This document shows positions 52,613 to 60,311 of a stretch of 64,000 nucleotides of DNA, in pieces. The number at the start of each line of letters is the position of its first letter. Position 1 is the stretch's first letter. A model generated the notes under the pieces. That model was given only the letters and a program-made list of their open reading frames with translations, made no database searches and was not told the DNA's origin. The translations under genes and the position numbers were made by a program. Location: the NCBI GenBank assembly GCA_910585605.1, contig CAJUFL010000006.1:44081-108080 (forward strand), read 5' to 3'. Origin of the DNA: an uncultured Lachnospiraceae bacterium (GTDB taxonomy: Bacteria > Bacillota > Clostridia > Lachnospirales > Lachnospiraceae).

Positions 52613-53971
52613 CTAATTATCAAGATTTTCTTTTGTAATGACCTCATACACGACCTGACCTGAAAAATGATTCTCCTGTGACAATGTATAGGCTCTCGCA
52701 AATCTCTTTTCTGCTTCTATAAGCTTTTCTTTATCATTTCCATAAAGTACTGCAACTTTGTCATCATCCTGTATCTCATCCCCCAGATGTTTATATAGAT
52801 AAATGCCCACTGTCAAATCAATTTTACTGTCCTTTGTCAGCCTCCCGCCTCCAAGAATAAGAGACGTCATTCCTATTTCCTGATTGTTACAGCCTGTCAG
52901 ATATGCTCTCTTCCAATCAGCAGTTTCCGGTTTTGCAAGAAATAAGTCCCTGCCTGTAATCGTTTTAGTCAGTTTGGCTTTTTCAAACCTTGACGGTTCT
53001 TCAAGATATGCTGCTTCACCGCCCTGGGCAGATACAAACTCTTTCATCTTTTCAAACGCTTTTCCAGAGGAAATGCTTTCTTCTACCATATCCATAGCTG
53101 ACACATACGAATCTGCCTTCTTTGCAGCAAGCAGCATGTATGCGGAAAGTGTTTTGGAAACCTCCATAAGTCTATGTTCTCCATGTCCTTTTAAACATTC
53201 TGCTGCTTCCTCCACTTCTAAAATATTACCGATTTGATTTCCCAGCGGCTCATTCATATCTGTCAGCACAGCAATTGTGTCTTTACCGGCTAATGTTCCA
53301 ATCGCCACCATAGTTTTAGCAAGCGTTCTGGCATCCTCTAATTTTTTCATAAAAGCACCAGTTCCCACCTTGACATCCAGTACAATGGCATCTGCTCCCG
53401 CTGCCAGTTTCTTACTCATTATGCTGGCTGCAATCAATGAAATATTATCTACCGTTGCGGTTACATCCCGGAGTGCATAGATTTTTTTATCCGCAGGAGC
53501 AAGATTTGCTGTCTGTCCGACTATCGCAAGTCCGATTTCATTTACCTGTTTGATAAAATCTTTTTCCGGAATACCGGTTTGAAATCCCGGAATGCCTTCC
53601 AATTTGTCAATAGTTCCGCCCGTATGTCCCAGACCTCTCCCACTCATTTTTGCAACTGGTACGCCAAGACTTGCCAGAATCGGTCCTACAATCAGGCTTG
53701 TTTTGTCACCGACGCCCCCGGTAGAATGTTTATCTACCTTAATACCTTTAATCCCGGATAGATCCAAACGATCTCCACTGTCCGCCATCGCCATGGTAAG
53801 CTCTGTGGTTTCTTCATGATTCATTCCCTTAAAATAAACAGCCATCAAAAATGCCGCCATCTGGTAATCTGGAATTTCACCGTCGGTAAAACCATTGACC
53901 ATATATATGATTTCATCTTTTTCAAGGACTTCTCCATTCCTTTTTTTCAAAATAATATCGTACGTATTCAT
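52613..53971 (-). CDS. pdp: pyrimidine-nucleoside phosphorylase
   Basis: 452 aa. The signature KVDKHSTGGVGDKTSLIVGP and KMSGRGLGHTGGTIDKLEGI are diagnostic of the thymidine/pyrimidine nucleoside phosphorylase family; LDVKVGTGAFMKKLEDA follows. Phosphorolyses uridine, thymidine and deoxyuridine, yielding (deoxy)ribose 1-phosphate, which DeoB isomerises; the deoB gene lies just upstream. A hairpin repeat fills the gap between them. Confidence 0.95.
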   Translation of the reverse strand: MNTYDIILKKRNGEVLEKDEIIYMVNGFTDGEIPDYQMAAFLMAVYFKGMNHEETTELTMAMADSGDRLDLSGIKGIKVDKHSTGGVGDKTSLIVGPILASLGVPVAKMSGRGLGHTGGTIDKLEGIPGFQTGIPEKDFIKQVNEIGLAIVGQTANLAPADKKIYALRDVTATVDNISLIAASIMSKKLAAGADAIVLDVKVGTGAFMKKLEDARTLAKTMVAIGTLAGKDTIAVLTDMNEPLGNQIGNILEVEEAAECLKGHGEHRLMEVSKTLSAYMLLAAKKADSYVSAMDMVEESISSGKAFEKMKEFVSAQGGEAAYLEEPSRFEKAKLTKTITGRDLFLAKPETADWKRAYLTGCNNQEIGMTSLILGGGRLTKDSKIDLTVGIYLYKHLGDEIQDDDKVAVLYGNDKEKLIEAEKRFARAYTLSQENHFSGQVVYEVITKENLDN

Positions 53972-53992
53972 ATATCTCCTCCCTTTAATTTG

Positions 53993-54071
53993 TAACCAAT
54001 GTTGCGAAGCAAAATTGATTGCCTGCTTGCCCTCTTATCTGCTTTTTATAACCAATTGCAAAGCAATTGAT
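53993..54071. repeat. two copies of a dispersed hairpin repeat
   Basis: Read on the minus strand: ATCAATTTTGCTTCG/CAACATTGGTTA (53993-54019) and ATCAATTGCTTTGCAATTGG followed by TTA (54049-54071). Both form short stem-loops in the deoB-pdp gap. A third copy at 58900 shares the core and its flanking GCAAGCA. Confidence 0.65.
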
Positions 54072-54105
54072 CATCTACTTTACACAACCACACTCTCTCT
54101 AAACT

Positions 54106-55287
54106 TTATATATCTGACAAATACCTTTTCAAACTGGTTCCTATGGGAAGACATTTTACCCCGAAATTGTCCGCAATCGTGGCACCGATATCTGCAAAGG
54201 TATCCAAAATTCCCAAATTAACCCCCTGCTCCATTTTCTTATGGTACATTAATACCGGAATATATTCCCTTGTGTGGTCAGTTCCCCGAAAAGTCGGATC
54301 ACATCCATGGTCTGCATTGATGATCAGCAAATCTTCTTCCTGCATCTTTGCCAGAATTCTCCCAAGACCCTTATCAAAGGTTTCCAGTCCCTGAGCATAT
54401 CCTTCTACATCACGTCTGTGCCCCCATGTAGAATCAAACTCTACCAGATTCGTGAAAATCAATCCCTCATGCTGTGTTTCCATATAATCTATGGTTTTTT
54501 CTATTCCATCTATATTATTCTTTGTATGCACCGCATCCCCGATACCAATGCCACAAAAAATATCTTCAATTTTACCCACAGCAGTTACCTGGTATCCTGC
54601 ATCTTTAAGATACGATAACAGATTTTCCGAAGCCGGCTTTAATGAAAAATCCCTTCTATTGGACGTACGGATATACTGGCTATCCTCTCTGATAAACGGT
54701 CTTGCAATTACTCTTGCCACAGCATGTTCCCCCACCAGCAATTCCTTCCTGGCAATTTCACATATACGGTATAATTCATGTAACGGAATCACATCTTCAT
54801 GAGCAGCAATCTGAAATACAGAATCTGCTGATGTATAAATAATCGGATATCCTGTCTTCATGTGGTCATTTCCCAGTTCATTGATGATCTGGGTCCCGCT
54901 TGCCACGATATTGCCAAGATATCCTTTGCAGCCGGTACATTTCACAAACTCTTCCATGAGTTCTTTCGGAAAACCCATGGGATACGTAGGAAATGCCTGC
55001 TTTGTATAAATACCTGCCATTTCCCAGTGACCCGTTGTGGTATCTTTTCCGTTTGATAGCTCTTTCGCTTTTCCATATGCCCCAATGGGTATCACACCCA
55101 TTGACGGAAGTGACGTTCCATCAATAGAAAACAACCCCAGCTGTTCCAGATACGGTATCTGTATATGTCCTCTTGTCTTTATGATATTGCCTAACGTATC
55201 GGCACCAGCATCACCAAAAGCATCCGCATCCGGTGCTTCTCCGATTCCCACGCTGTCCAAAATAATCCATATTATCCGTTTAAACAT
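54106..55287 (-). CDS. deoB: phosphopentomutase
   Basis: 393 aa from the ATG at 55287 (GAGGAG upstream). Alkaline-phosphatase superfamily: IWIILDSVGIGEAPDADAFG, SNGKDTTTGHWEMAGI (nucleophile Thr) and NADHGCDPTFRGTDHTREYI with the Mn ligands. Converts (deoxy)ribose 1-phosphate to the 5-phosphate, linking nucleoside phosphorolysis by pdp and PNP to central carbon metabolism. Confidence 0.97.
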   Translation of the reverse strand: MFKRIIWIILDSVGIGEAPDADAFGDAGADTLGNIIKTRGHIQIPYLEQLGLFSIDGTSLPSMGVIPIGAYGKAKELSNGKDTTTGHWEMAGIYTKQAFPTYPMGFPKELMEEFVKCTGCKGYLGNIVASGTQIINELGNDHMKTGYPIIYTSADSVFQIAAHEDVIPLHELYRICEIARKELLVGEHAVARVIARPFIREDSQYIRTSNRRDFSLKPASENLLSYLKDAGYQVTAVGKIEDIFCGIGIGDAVHTKNNIDGIEKTIDYMETQHEGLIFTNLVEFDSTWGHRRDVEGYAQGLETFDKGLGRILAKMQEEDLLIINADHGCDPTFRGTDHTREYIPVLMYHKKMEQGVNLGILDTFADIGATIADNFGVKCLPIGTSLKRYLSDI

Positions 55288-55300
55288 CTTTTTTATCTCC

Positions 55301-56062
55301 TCATTCAGCGAAACCATCACCTACGGATAAACTCGGTTTTTTCCTCGTCCACGTCTTGCAGGTCTCATATTTTAAAAATTCTATAAAGCCATCTATTTTT
55401 TCTGATTTATCAAAAATAGCAAGACTCATATAATACTGCTCTTTATCCTCTTCGTAAATGACTGCCGGCGGATAATCATGCGTCATCAGATAATAATTGA
55501 GCAATGTTCTTCCCACCCTGCCATTTCCATCAGCAAAAGCGTGTATTCCCTCAAAATTCAAATGAAAATAAGCGGCTATTTTTAATACATCTTTCCCTTC
55601 ATATTCTGCTATTTCATTACATAAAAATTCCATTTCCTCTTCAACATCTTCAAAAGGAACTCCAATCTCTTCTCCTACAACATAATCATGTTTCTTATAC
55701 TCACCGGGGCGCTCGCCCTTTCGATATCGGGTTTCATCATAACATCCCTCCATAAGCAGCATATGCGTTTTTTTAATAAAATCAGGCGTAATCGGTTGTT
55801 TTTGAATAATTTTTGTTTTCAAATAATCATAACATTTTTTTTGATTATTGAGTTCAAATATGGTCCTCAAATCACCAGTATAATTTACAACTCTTCCGTT
55901 TTCAAAAATCTCCCTTGTATTATGAAGTGTTGTTTCCGGATTCTCTATTACATTCGAATGATAAGCAAACAATACTCTGAAATTCTCTAATACGATATCT
56001 AAATCTGCTGTTTCCACTATTCTTTTTGATCTCCATTTTTTCAAAATCTCTGAATATTCCAA
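55301..56062 (-). CDS. Fic family protein
   Basis: About 253 aa from a TTG at 56062 with GGGAGG in front; an ATG-initiated longer form at 56113 would overlap the upstream methyltransferase gene. The Fic motif is IHAFADGNGRVGRTLLNYYL (catalytic His and GNGR loop), preceded by the alpha-inhibitory-like sequence SNVIENPETTL in the N-terminal region. Fic enzymes transfer AMP or other phosphate groups to proteins; the inhibitory Glu suggests self-restraint. No partner toxin or antitoxin gene is obvious. Confidence 0.9.
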   Translation of the reverse strand: MEYSEILKKWRSKRIVETADLDIVLENFRVLFAYHSNVIENPETTLHNTREIFENGRVVNYTGDLRTIFELNNQKKCYDYLKTKIIQKQPITPDFIKKTHMLLMEGCYDETRYRKGERPGEYKKHDYVVGEEIGVPFEDVEEEMEFLCNEIAEYEGKDVLKIAAYFHLNFEGIHAFADGNGRVGRTLLNYYLMTHDYPPAVIYEEDKEQYYMSLAIFDKSEKIDGFIEFLKYETCKTWTRKKPSLSVGDGFAE

Positions 56063-56079
56063 AATATCCCTCCCATCAA

Positions 56080-56676
56080 CTAATTTTTCTTCCTCACGAT
56101 AATATTTACCCATGGCTTATCCTGATAATCCGGACGCACATCTTCCGTCTCAAAGCTATCCACTAATTCAAAGAGATCATCCTTTAAAAATATATTTTCA
56201 ATCTCCGATAAATTATAATCACTAAAGAAACGCTCCAGCCGTTCCTCTTCCATATTCCCATACTTAAATGATGCATACATGATTCCACCGGATTTCAATG
56301 CTCTTTGAAACTTTAAGAGTATTTCAGGCAGCCTGTTTTTTTTAACATGAAGCAGGGAAGCACATGCCCAAACCCCGTCAAATCGGGATTCATAATCCAC
56401 TTCCTCAAATCCCATACATGTTACGGATTGACCAATGTACTTGGCAGCAATTTTGCACATCTCTTTGGAAGCATCCATAGCTTCCACATGGAATCCTTTC
56501 TCCAAAAAGATTCTACTGTCTCTGCCACTCCCGCATCCAGCATCCAAAATATAGCTTCCTGCATTCAGCAGACTCAAAAATTTATCCTGACAAATACTCA
56601 TATCTGCATCAATGGTTCTCTCAACAAACGCTTTTGCATTTTTCTCATAATAATCAATAGTTTTATTGTTCTTCAA
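56080..56676 (-). CDS. class I SAM-dependent methyltransferase
   Basis: 198 aa, complete. Motif I is SYILDAGCGSGRDSRIFLEK, then VEAMDASKEMCKIAAK, motif II/III CMGFEEVDYESRFDGVWACA, and a typical C-terminal end (VNIIVRKKN). The opening NKTIDYYEKNAKAFVERTID matches Tellurite-resistance/TehB-like small methyltransferases. Substrate unknown. It directly precedes the Fic gene. Confidence 0.9.
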   Translation of the reverse strand: MKNNKTIDYYEKNAKAFVERTIDADMSICQDKFLSLLNAGSYILDAGCGSGRDSRIFLEKGFHVEAMDASKEMCKIAAKYIGQSVTCMGFEEVDYESRFDGVWACASLLHVKKNRLPEILLKFQRALKSGGIMYASFKYGNMEEERLERFFSDYNLSEIENIFLKDDLFELVDSFETEDVRPDYQDKPWVNIIVRKKN

Positions 56677-56762
56677 ATGACTGCTTTCCCCTCTCCCAAT
56701 CTGTTATCAGTGGTAAATCTGGAACAGACACTGATTCTATGTGGCACTTTTTTCCGATTTTC

Positions 56763-57461
56763 TCACACATATTCACGGCAAAACTCATAGTTATTTCCCA
56801 CTTTCTCATACTCTGCTATTTTTTTACCATCCCCACTGATTTCATACAAGTATTCACTTAAAGGTGAACATTCCAGTCCCACCGGAATATCTTTTAAAAT
56901 TTGAACCTTCTCCTTTGTATAGCTGTACTGCCTACAACGAACAGATATGCTTTCATCCTCCGGATATTCATATTCTTCTCCCCACAATGAGTCCACATAT
57001 GGGGTCAAACATATCTCATAATATGATTTGATTTTCCTATTTTGAAATAATATCCGATAAATGTCACAAAGTGCAGCCTTTCCTGTATGGTCATCCAGTT
57101 TTACTGCCCATATATATTCTCCCAATTTGTAAAAATAATACGCATCCTGTGTACCAAATTTGTCATAAGACCTTACTGCAATGGGATTTTCCTTTTTATC
57201 ATAGGAAATTACATTATATTCTTTTCCCTTTGGAGCTTCTTTAATTACCACGCCTTTCTTATTGCCACCTACTACTCTATGAACAATCAGGCTCGGACAG
57301 GCAATTCCTAAACCATAGCCTAATGAAGTTATGACATTTTTTACAGCTTTTTTCTCCCTATCATGTAATTGTTCAGAATGTTTTTCAGCGTATTCTACTG
57401 CCTGACTGCTGCTTTCAATGATTCGGTCAAACCATTCAAACAAATTATTGTTTTTCTCCAA
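56763..57461 (-). CDS. protein of unknown function, immunity-like
   Basis: About 232 aa starting at TTG 57461 (GGAAGG upstream; another TTG lies 18 bases earlier). N-terminal amphipathic helix NNNLFEWFDRIIESS, then a beta-rich acidic body with KEYNVISYDKKENPIAVRSY and QDAYYFYKLGEYIWAVKLDD. No catalytic motif or known domain recognised. Composition and position beside DUF1963 and an Imm51-like protein fit an immunity or toxin-neutralising protein, by inference. Confidence 0.6.
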   Translation of the reverse strand: MEKNNNLFEWFDRIIESSSQAVEYAEKHSEQLHDREKKAVKNVITSLGYGLGIACPSLIVHRVVGGNKKGVVIKEAPKGKEYNVISYDKKENPIAVRSYDKFGTQDAYYFYKLGEYIWAVKLDDHTGKAALCDIYRILFQNRKIKSYYEICLTPYVDSLWGEEYEYPEDESISVRCRQYSYTKEKVQILKDIPVGLECSPLSEYLYEISGDGKKIAEYEKVGNNYEFCREYV

Positions 57462-57555
57462 TTTGCTTCTACCTTCCAATCCATGAATTTAATTATTTAT
57501 TTTGCTTCGAGCTTCCTGCCTGTTAATGCACCACTTTGCTAATTTCACCTGCCTG

Positions 57556-58401
57556 TTAAAAGCATTGCAGAATCATCCACACATTTTCAAAATTTCTCTC
57601 CTGCAAATCCTGTTTTCTAATATAAAAATAAATGCTTCCACAATCACCAAACATTAATTCATAACCCTCTTTTTCCAAAGTCGATATTTGAAACAATAAT
57701 ATCCACTCTCTGCTCCGCTCAAGCATTTCCTTCTTTTGTTCCTCTGTGATAGTAGGAATCCCTCCACAGTAAATTCCGTTACACACTTCCTCACATTCTA
57801 ACAGCATGGAATTTTGAATAATATCTGCATACCCAAGCAGTTTAGAAATCCCCTCCTTGGGCATTTCATAACCATATAATGCACTTTCCTCGTCATACTG
57901 ATCCCATTCCAAATCCGTTACATATTCTGATATCTCTTCATAATACGGCAGATCTGTTTTACCCGAAAACTGCATTTTAAACTCCGGCAATATACAGTAT
58001 TCTTCCATATCCTCCGGAAATGCAGCCGTCTGCAAATCCCTGTCAGTATCCACAAAAAACACTCTGGCACATCCCTTATCCTTTGGGTCAAATCCCCATT
58101 TCATCGTGCAAAGCTCATAGAAAAAGTACAGCATCCCGCTATGGGGTAACTGATTATCCTTATCATAACCGGCAATTTCTTCCAGATTAATCTGCGCAAT
58201 AAAGGAAAGCGGACGGTTTTTATTGATACCTTCAAAATCAGTTTCTTCATAATACGGCCATACAAAATCCTTTGGCAGATATGGTTTTCCGCCAAATTTA
58301 CTTGTGCCAACAGGCAGTTCTTTTTCTGCGGGCAAATAATCTACTGTAATCGCCTCTTTTTTTATCTTATCAAATAACCGCTGGTATCTTCCCTTTTCCA
58401 T
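57556..58401 (-). CDS. DUF1963 (YwqG-like) protein
   Basis: 281 aa from the ATG at 58401 (GAGG upstream). Pattern typical of DUF1963: LPVGTSKFGGKPYLPKDFVW P, RPLSFIAQINLEEI, LPHSGMLYFFYEL, KDKGCARVFFVDTDRDLQTA, and the closing GDCGSIYFYIRKQDL. B. subtilis YwqG and relatives occur in polymorphic-toxin loci, where some act as immunity proteins. Function here inferred from the family and neighbours. Confidence 0.88.
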   Translation of the reverse strand: MEKGRYQRLFDKIKKEAITVDYLPAEKELPVGTSKFGGKPYLPKDFVWPYYEETDFEGINKNRPLSFIAQINLEEIAGYDKDNQLPHSGMLYFFYELCTMKWGFDPKDKGCARVFFVDTDRDLQTAAFPEDMEEYCILPEFKMQFSGKTDLPYYEEISEYVTDLEWDQYDEESALYGYEMPKEGISKLLGYADIIQNSMLLECEEVCNGIYCGGIPTITEEQKKEMLERSREWILLFQISTLEKEGYELMFGDCGSIYFYIRKQDLQERNFENVWMILQCF

Positions 58402-58440
58402 AGTCCACCTCACTTAGTATTAATCTGGCTCAAGCAATAA

Positions 58441-58797
58441 TTAATCCCATTCTATCTCATCACCCTTATCACGGACAATACTGTATATTTCATCTTCATT
58501 TTCTATCAAAGAACATATTAAATCCGCTAGTTTTTGTGCCTTTGCTTCATTCTCGGATGATACATCATAATAAGCCGCATACATACCTGCTTCCGGATCT
58601 GTATCCAGACCGTCTAACAGTTCCTTTGCATTATTTTCTATATAATAATTCAAAAATGCTTCCCAGTTATAGCCATTCATATATGCATCCTCATGAATCT
58701 CCCCCATTTTCTCACCGATGGCAAAGGGCTTTTCTTCTTCAATGTAAAAACATACACTAATATAGTCTTCTGACTTAATTACCTTTACATATTCCAT
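58441..58797 (-). CDS. Imm51-like immunity protein
   Basis: 118 aa from the ATG at 58797 (GGGAGG eight bases upstream). Pattern GYNWEAFLNYYIENNAKELL, LDTDPEAGMYAAYYDVSS and a long C-terminal helix, which I associate with the Imm51 family of polymorphic-toxin immunity proteins (family assignment from pattern recognition). Strongly acidic overall. It is the first gene of the trio with DUF1963 and the unknown protein. No toxin gene is adjacent. Confidence 0.75.
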   Translation of the reverse strand: MEYVKVIKSEDYISVCFYIEEEKPFAIGEKMGEIHEDAYMNGYNWEAFLNYYIENNAKELLDGLDTDPEAGMYAAYYDVSSENEAKAQKLADLICSLIENEDEIYSIVRDKGDEIEWD

Positions 58798-58899
58798 AAT
58801 AAATTCCTCCCATAAAATATAACTAATTTTGCTTTGTAAATACACTGCCATTGCTTTAGAGATACACTCTTATTTTGTTAAAAGATTATTATATCATAT

Positions 58900-59015
58900 G
58901 TCACCAATTTTCGAAGAAAATTGATGACTTGCTTGCGCATCAGCGCAATTCATTATATCATGAGCGTTGCTCATGATCAGCTTCAGGAAAATCACCCTTG
59001 TGAGCAAGTGATTTT
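58900..59015. repeat. array of four consecutive hairpins with dispersed repeat
   Basis: In order: TCACCAATTTTC/GAAAATTGATGA (58900-58928, third copy of the hairpin family at 54 kb), TTGCGC-ATCA-GCGCAA (58933-58948), ATCATGAGC-GTT-GCTCATGAT (58957-58977) and AAAATCAC(C)CTTG-TGAG-CAAGTGATTTT (58988-59015). They fill the gap between the aroF terminator and the Imm51-like gene. Confidence 0.7.
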
Positions 59016-59060
59016 TCTTCATTATATCCCATTCTGGGTATAGATTCCATTCAAAAATGC

Positions 59061-59092
59061 AAAAAACGGCAACTTTTCGTTACCGTTTTTTT
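59061..59092 (-). terminator. intrinsic terminator of the DAHP synthase gene
   Basis: On the minus strand AAAAAACGG(TA)AC pairs with GT(T)GCCGTTTTTT, usable in both directions. It starts about 24 bp after the DAHP synthase stop. Confidence 0.85.
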
Positions 59093-59115
59093 AATCCTGC
59101 CTATAAAACCAAAAT

Positions 59116-60147
59116 CTATAAAAGTTCTGCCATCTCCAACAACAGGCGTTCCGATTTTTCCCATCCAAGACATGCGTCCGTAATGGATTTGCCGTAGCAG
59201 CCTGCCCCGATTGCCTGATTACCATCTTCAATATAGGATTCTACCATGACGCCTTTCACAAGCTTTGCCACTTCATCGCTATGGCGCATACTGTGAAGGA
59301 TTTCCTTTACAATACGTGGCTGTTCTGCCCATTTTTTACCGGAATTATTATGATTTGCATCTACGATCACTGCGGGATTTTTCAGCGTTGAAAACTTCTC
59401 ATATGCCTCATGCAATAAAATCAAATCCTCATAATGGTAATTGGGCATAGATACACCATGTCTATTCAAAGAACCTCTTAAAATACAGTGCGTAAGCGGA
59501 TTGCCGTCTGATTTCACTTCCCAGCCAGCTGTCATAAAAGTATGCTTCGACTGACCGGCAATACAGGAATTCATCATAACAGAATAATCTCCTGAGGTCG
59601 GATTTTTCATTCCAACCGGTACATCAATCCCCGAAGCTGTCAGACGATGAGACTGGTTTTCCACAGAGCGGGCACCAATCGCAACATAGGATAAAATATC
59701 TGACATATATGGCCAGTTATCCGAATAAAGCATCTCATCTGCCGCAGTCAGTCCTGTCTGTGCAATGGCATCAATATGCATTTTACGGATTGCCTTTAAG
59801 CCCTCAATAAAATTGGGCTTTTCCTCCGGGTTAGGCTGATGCAGCATTCCCTTATAACCGGAACCGTTGGTTCTCGGCTTATTTGTATAAATTCTCGGAA
59901 TGATTACAATCTTATCTTTCACTTTCTCCTGAACCTTCGCAAGCCGGCTGATATAATCAAGAACTGCCTCTTCATTATCTGCTGAACATGGTCCGATAAT
60001 CGCTAAGAACTTATCAGATTCACCTGTAAACACTTTGGCAATTTCAGCATCTCTTTCCTCTTTTACTTTAACTAACTCCTCACTCATAGGAAATAATTCC
60101 TTAATCTCCTCTGCGGAAGGTACCTGCGAAATATAATGTAAACCCAT
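59116..60147 (-). CDS. 3-deoxy-7-phosphoheptulonate synthase
   Basis: 343 aa, type I alpha (E. coli AroF/G/H-like) DAHP synthase, first step of the shikimate pathway. FLAIIGPCSADNEEAVLDYI, PRIYTNKPRTNGSGYKGMLH, ARSVENQSHR, IVDANHNNSGKKW and GVMVESYIEDGNQAIGAGC are conserved. The N-terminal extension (ISQVPSAEEIKELFPMSEEL) carries the feedback site in relatives. AAAGGAG precedes the ATG. Own promoter and a 135-nt leader with a short ORF. Confidence 0.95.
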   Translation of the reverse strand: MGLHYISQVPSAEEIKELFPMSEELVKVKEERDAEIAKVFTGESDKFLAIIGPCSADNEEAVLDYISRLAKVQEKVKDKIVIIPRIYTNKPRTNGSGYKGMLHQPNPEEKPNFIEGLKAIRKMHIDAIAQTGLTAADEMLYSDNWPYMSDILSYVAIGARSVENQSHRLTASGIDVPVGMKNPTSGDYSVMMNSCIAGQSKHTFMTAGWEVKSDGNPLTHCILRGSLNRHGVSMPNYHYEDLILLHEAYEKFSTLKNPAVIVDANHNNSGKKWAEQPRIVKEILHSMRHSDEVAKLVKGVMVESYIEDGNQAIGAGCYGKSITDACLGWEKSERLLLEMAELL

Positions 60148-60213
60148 CTTCCTAATCTCCTTTTGTATGATATATTGACTCTGAATTTTCTCAAAAAATG
60201 GTTGTTTCTCCTG

Positions 60214-60267
60214 CTATAAAGACTCACAAAAAACAAACTTTCTTAAAATAGCAGTAGGCTTTACCAT
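60214..60267 (-). CDS. possible 17-residue leader ORF
   Basis: Within the DAHP synthase leader: ATG followed by 16 codons reading MVKPTAILRKFVFCESL, two of them Phe, with no strong ribosome site. It overlaps a hairpin pairing CTGCTAT with ATAGCAG. A transcription-attenuation peptide is conceivable, but the Phe codons are too few to be convincing. Confidence 0.2.
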   Translation of the reverse strand: MVKPTAILRKFVFCESL

Positions 60268-60282
60268 ATAACCACGTTTGAT

Positions 60283-60311
60283 AGTTTAGCACGTTGAAGT
60301 AGAAAAGTCAA
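60283..60311 (-). promoter_or_regulatory. sigma-A promoter of the DAHP synthase gene
   Basis: TTGACT, 17 bp, TAAACT with extended TGC, on the minus strand. The -35 overlaps the stop codon of the upstream carboxypeptidase gene; the leader is about 130 nt. Confidence 0.65.

Noticed and set aside
54106..58851. Fic, methyltransferase and immunity-like genes as a new phage defence system
   Set aside because: No nuclease, sensor or abortive-infection effector pairs are visible, and each protein has simpler readings; I keep it as a cluster to look at rather than a system.
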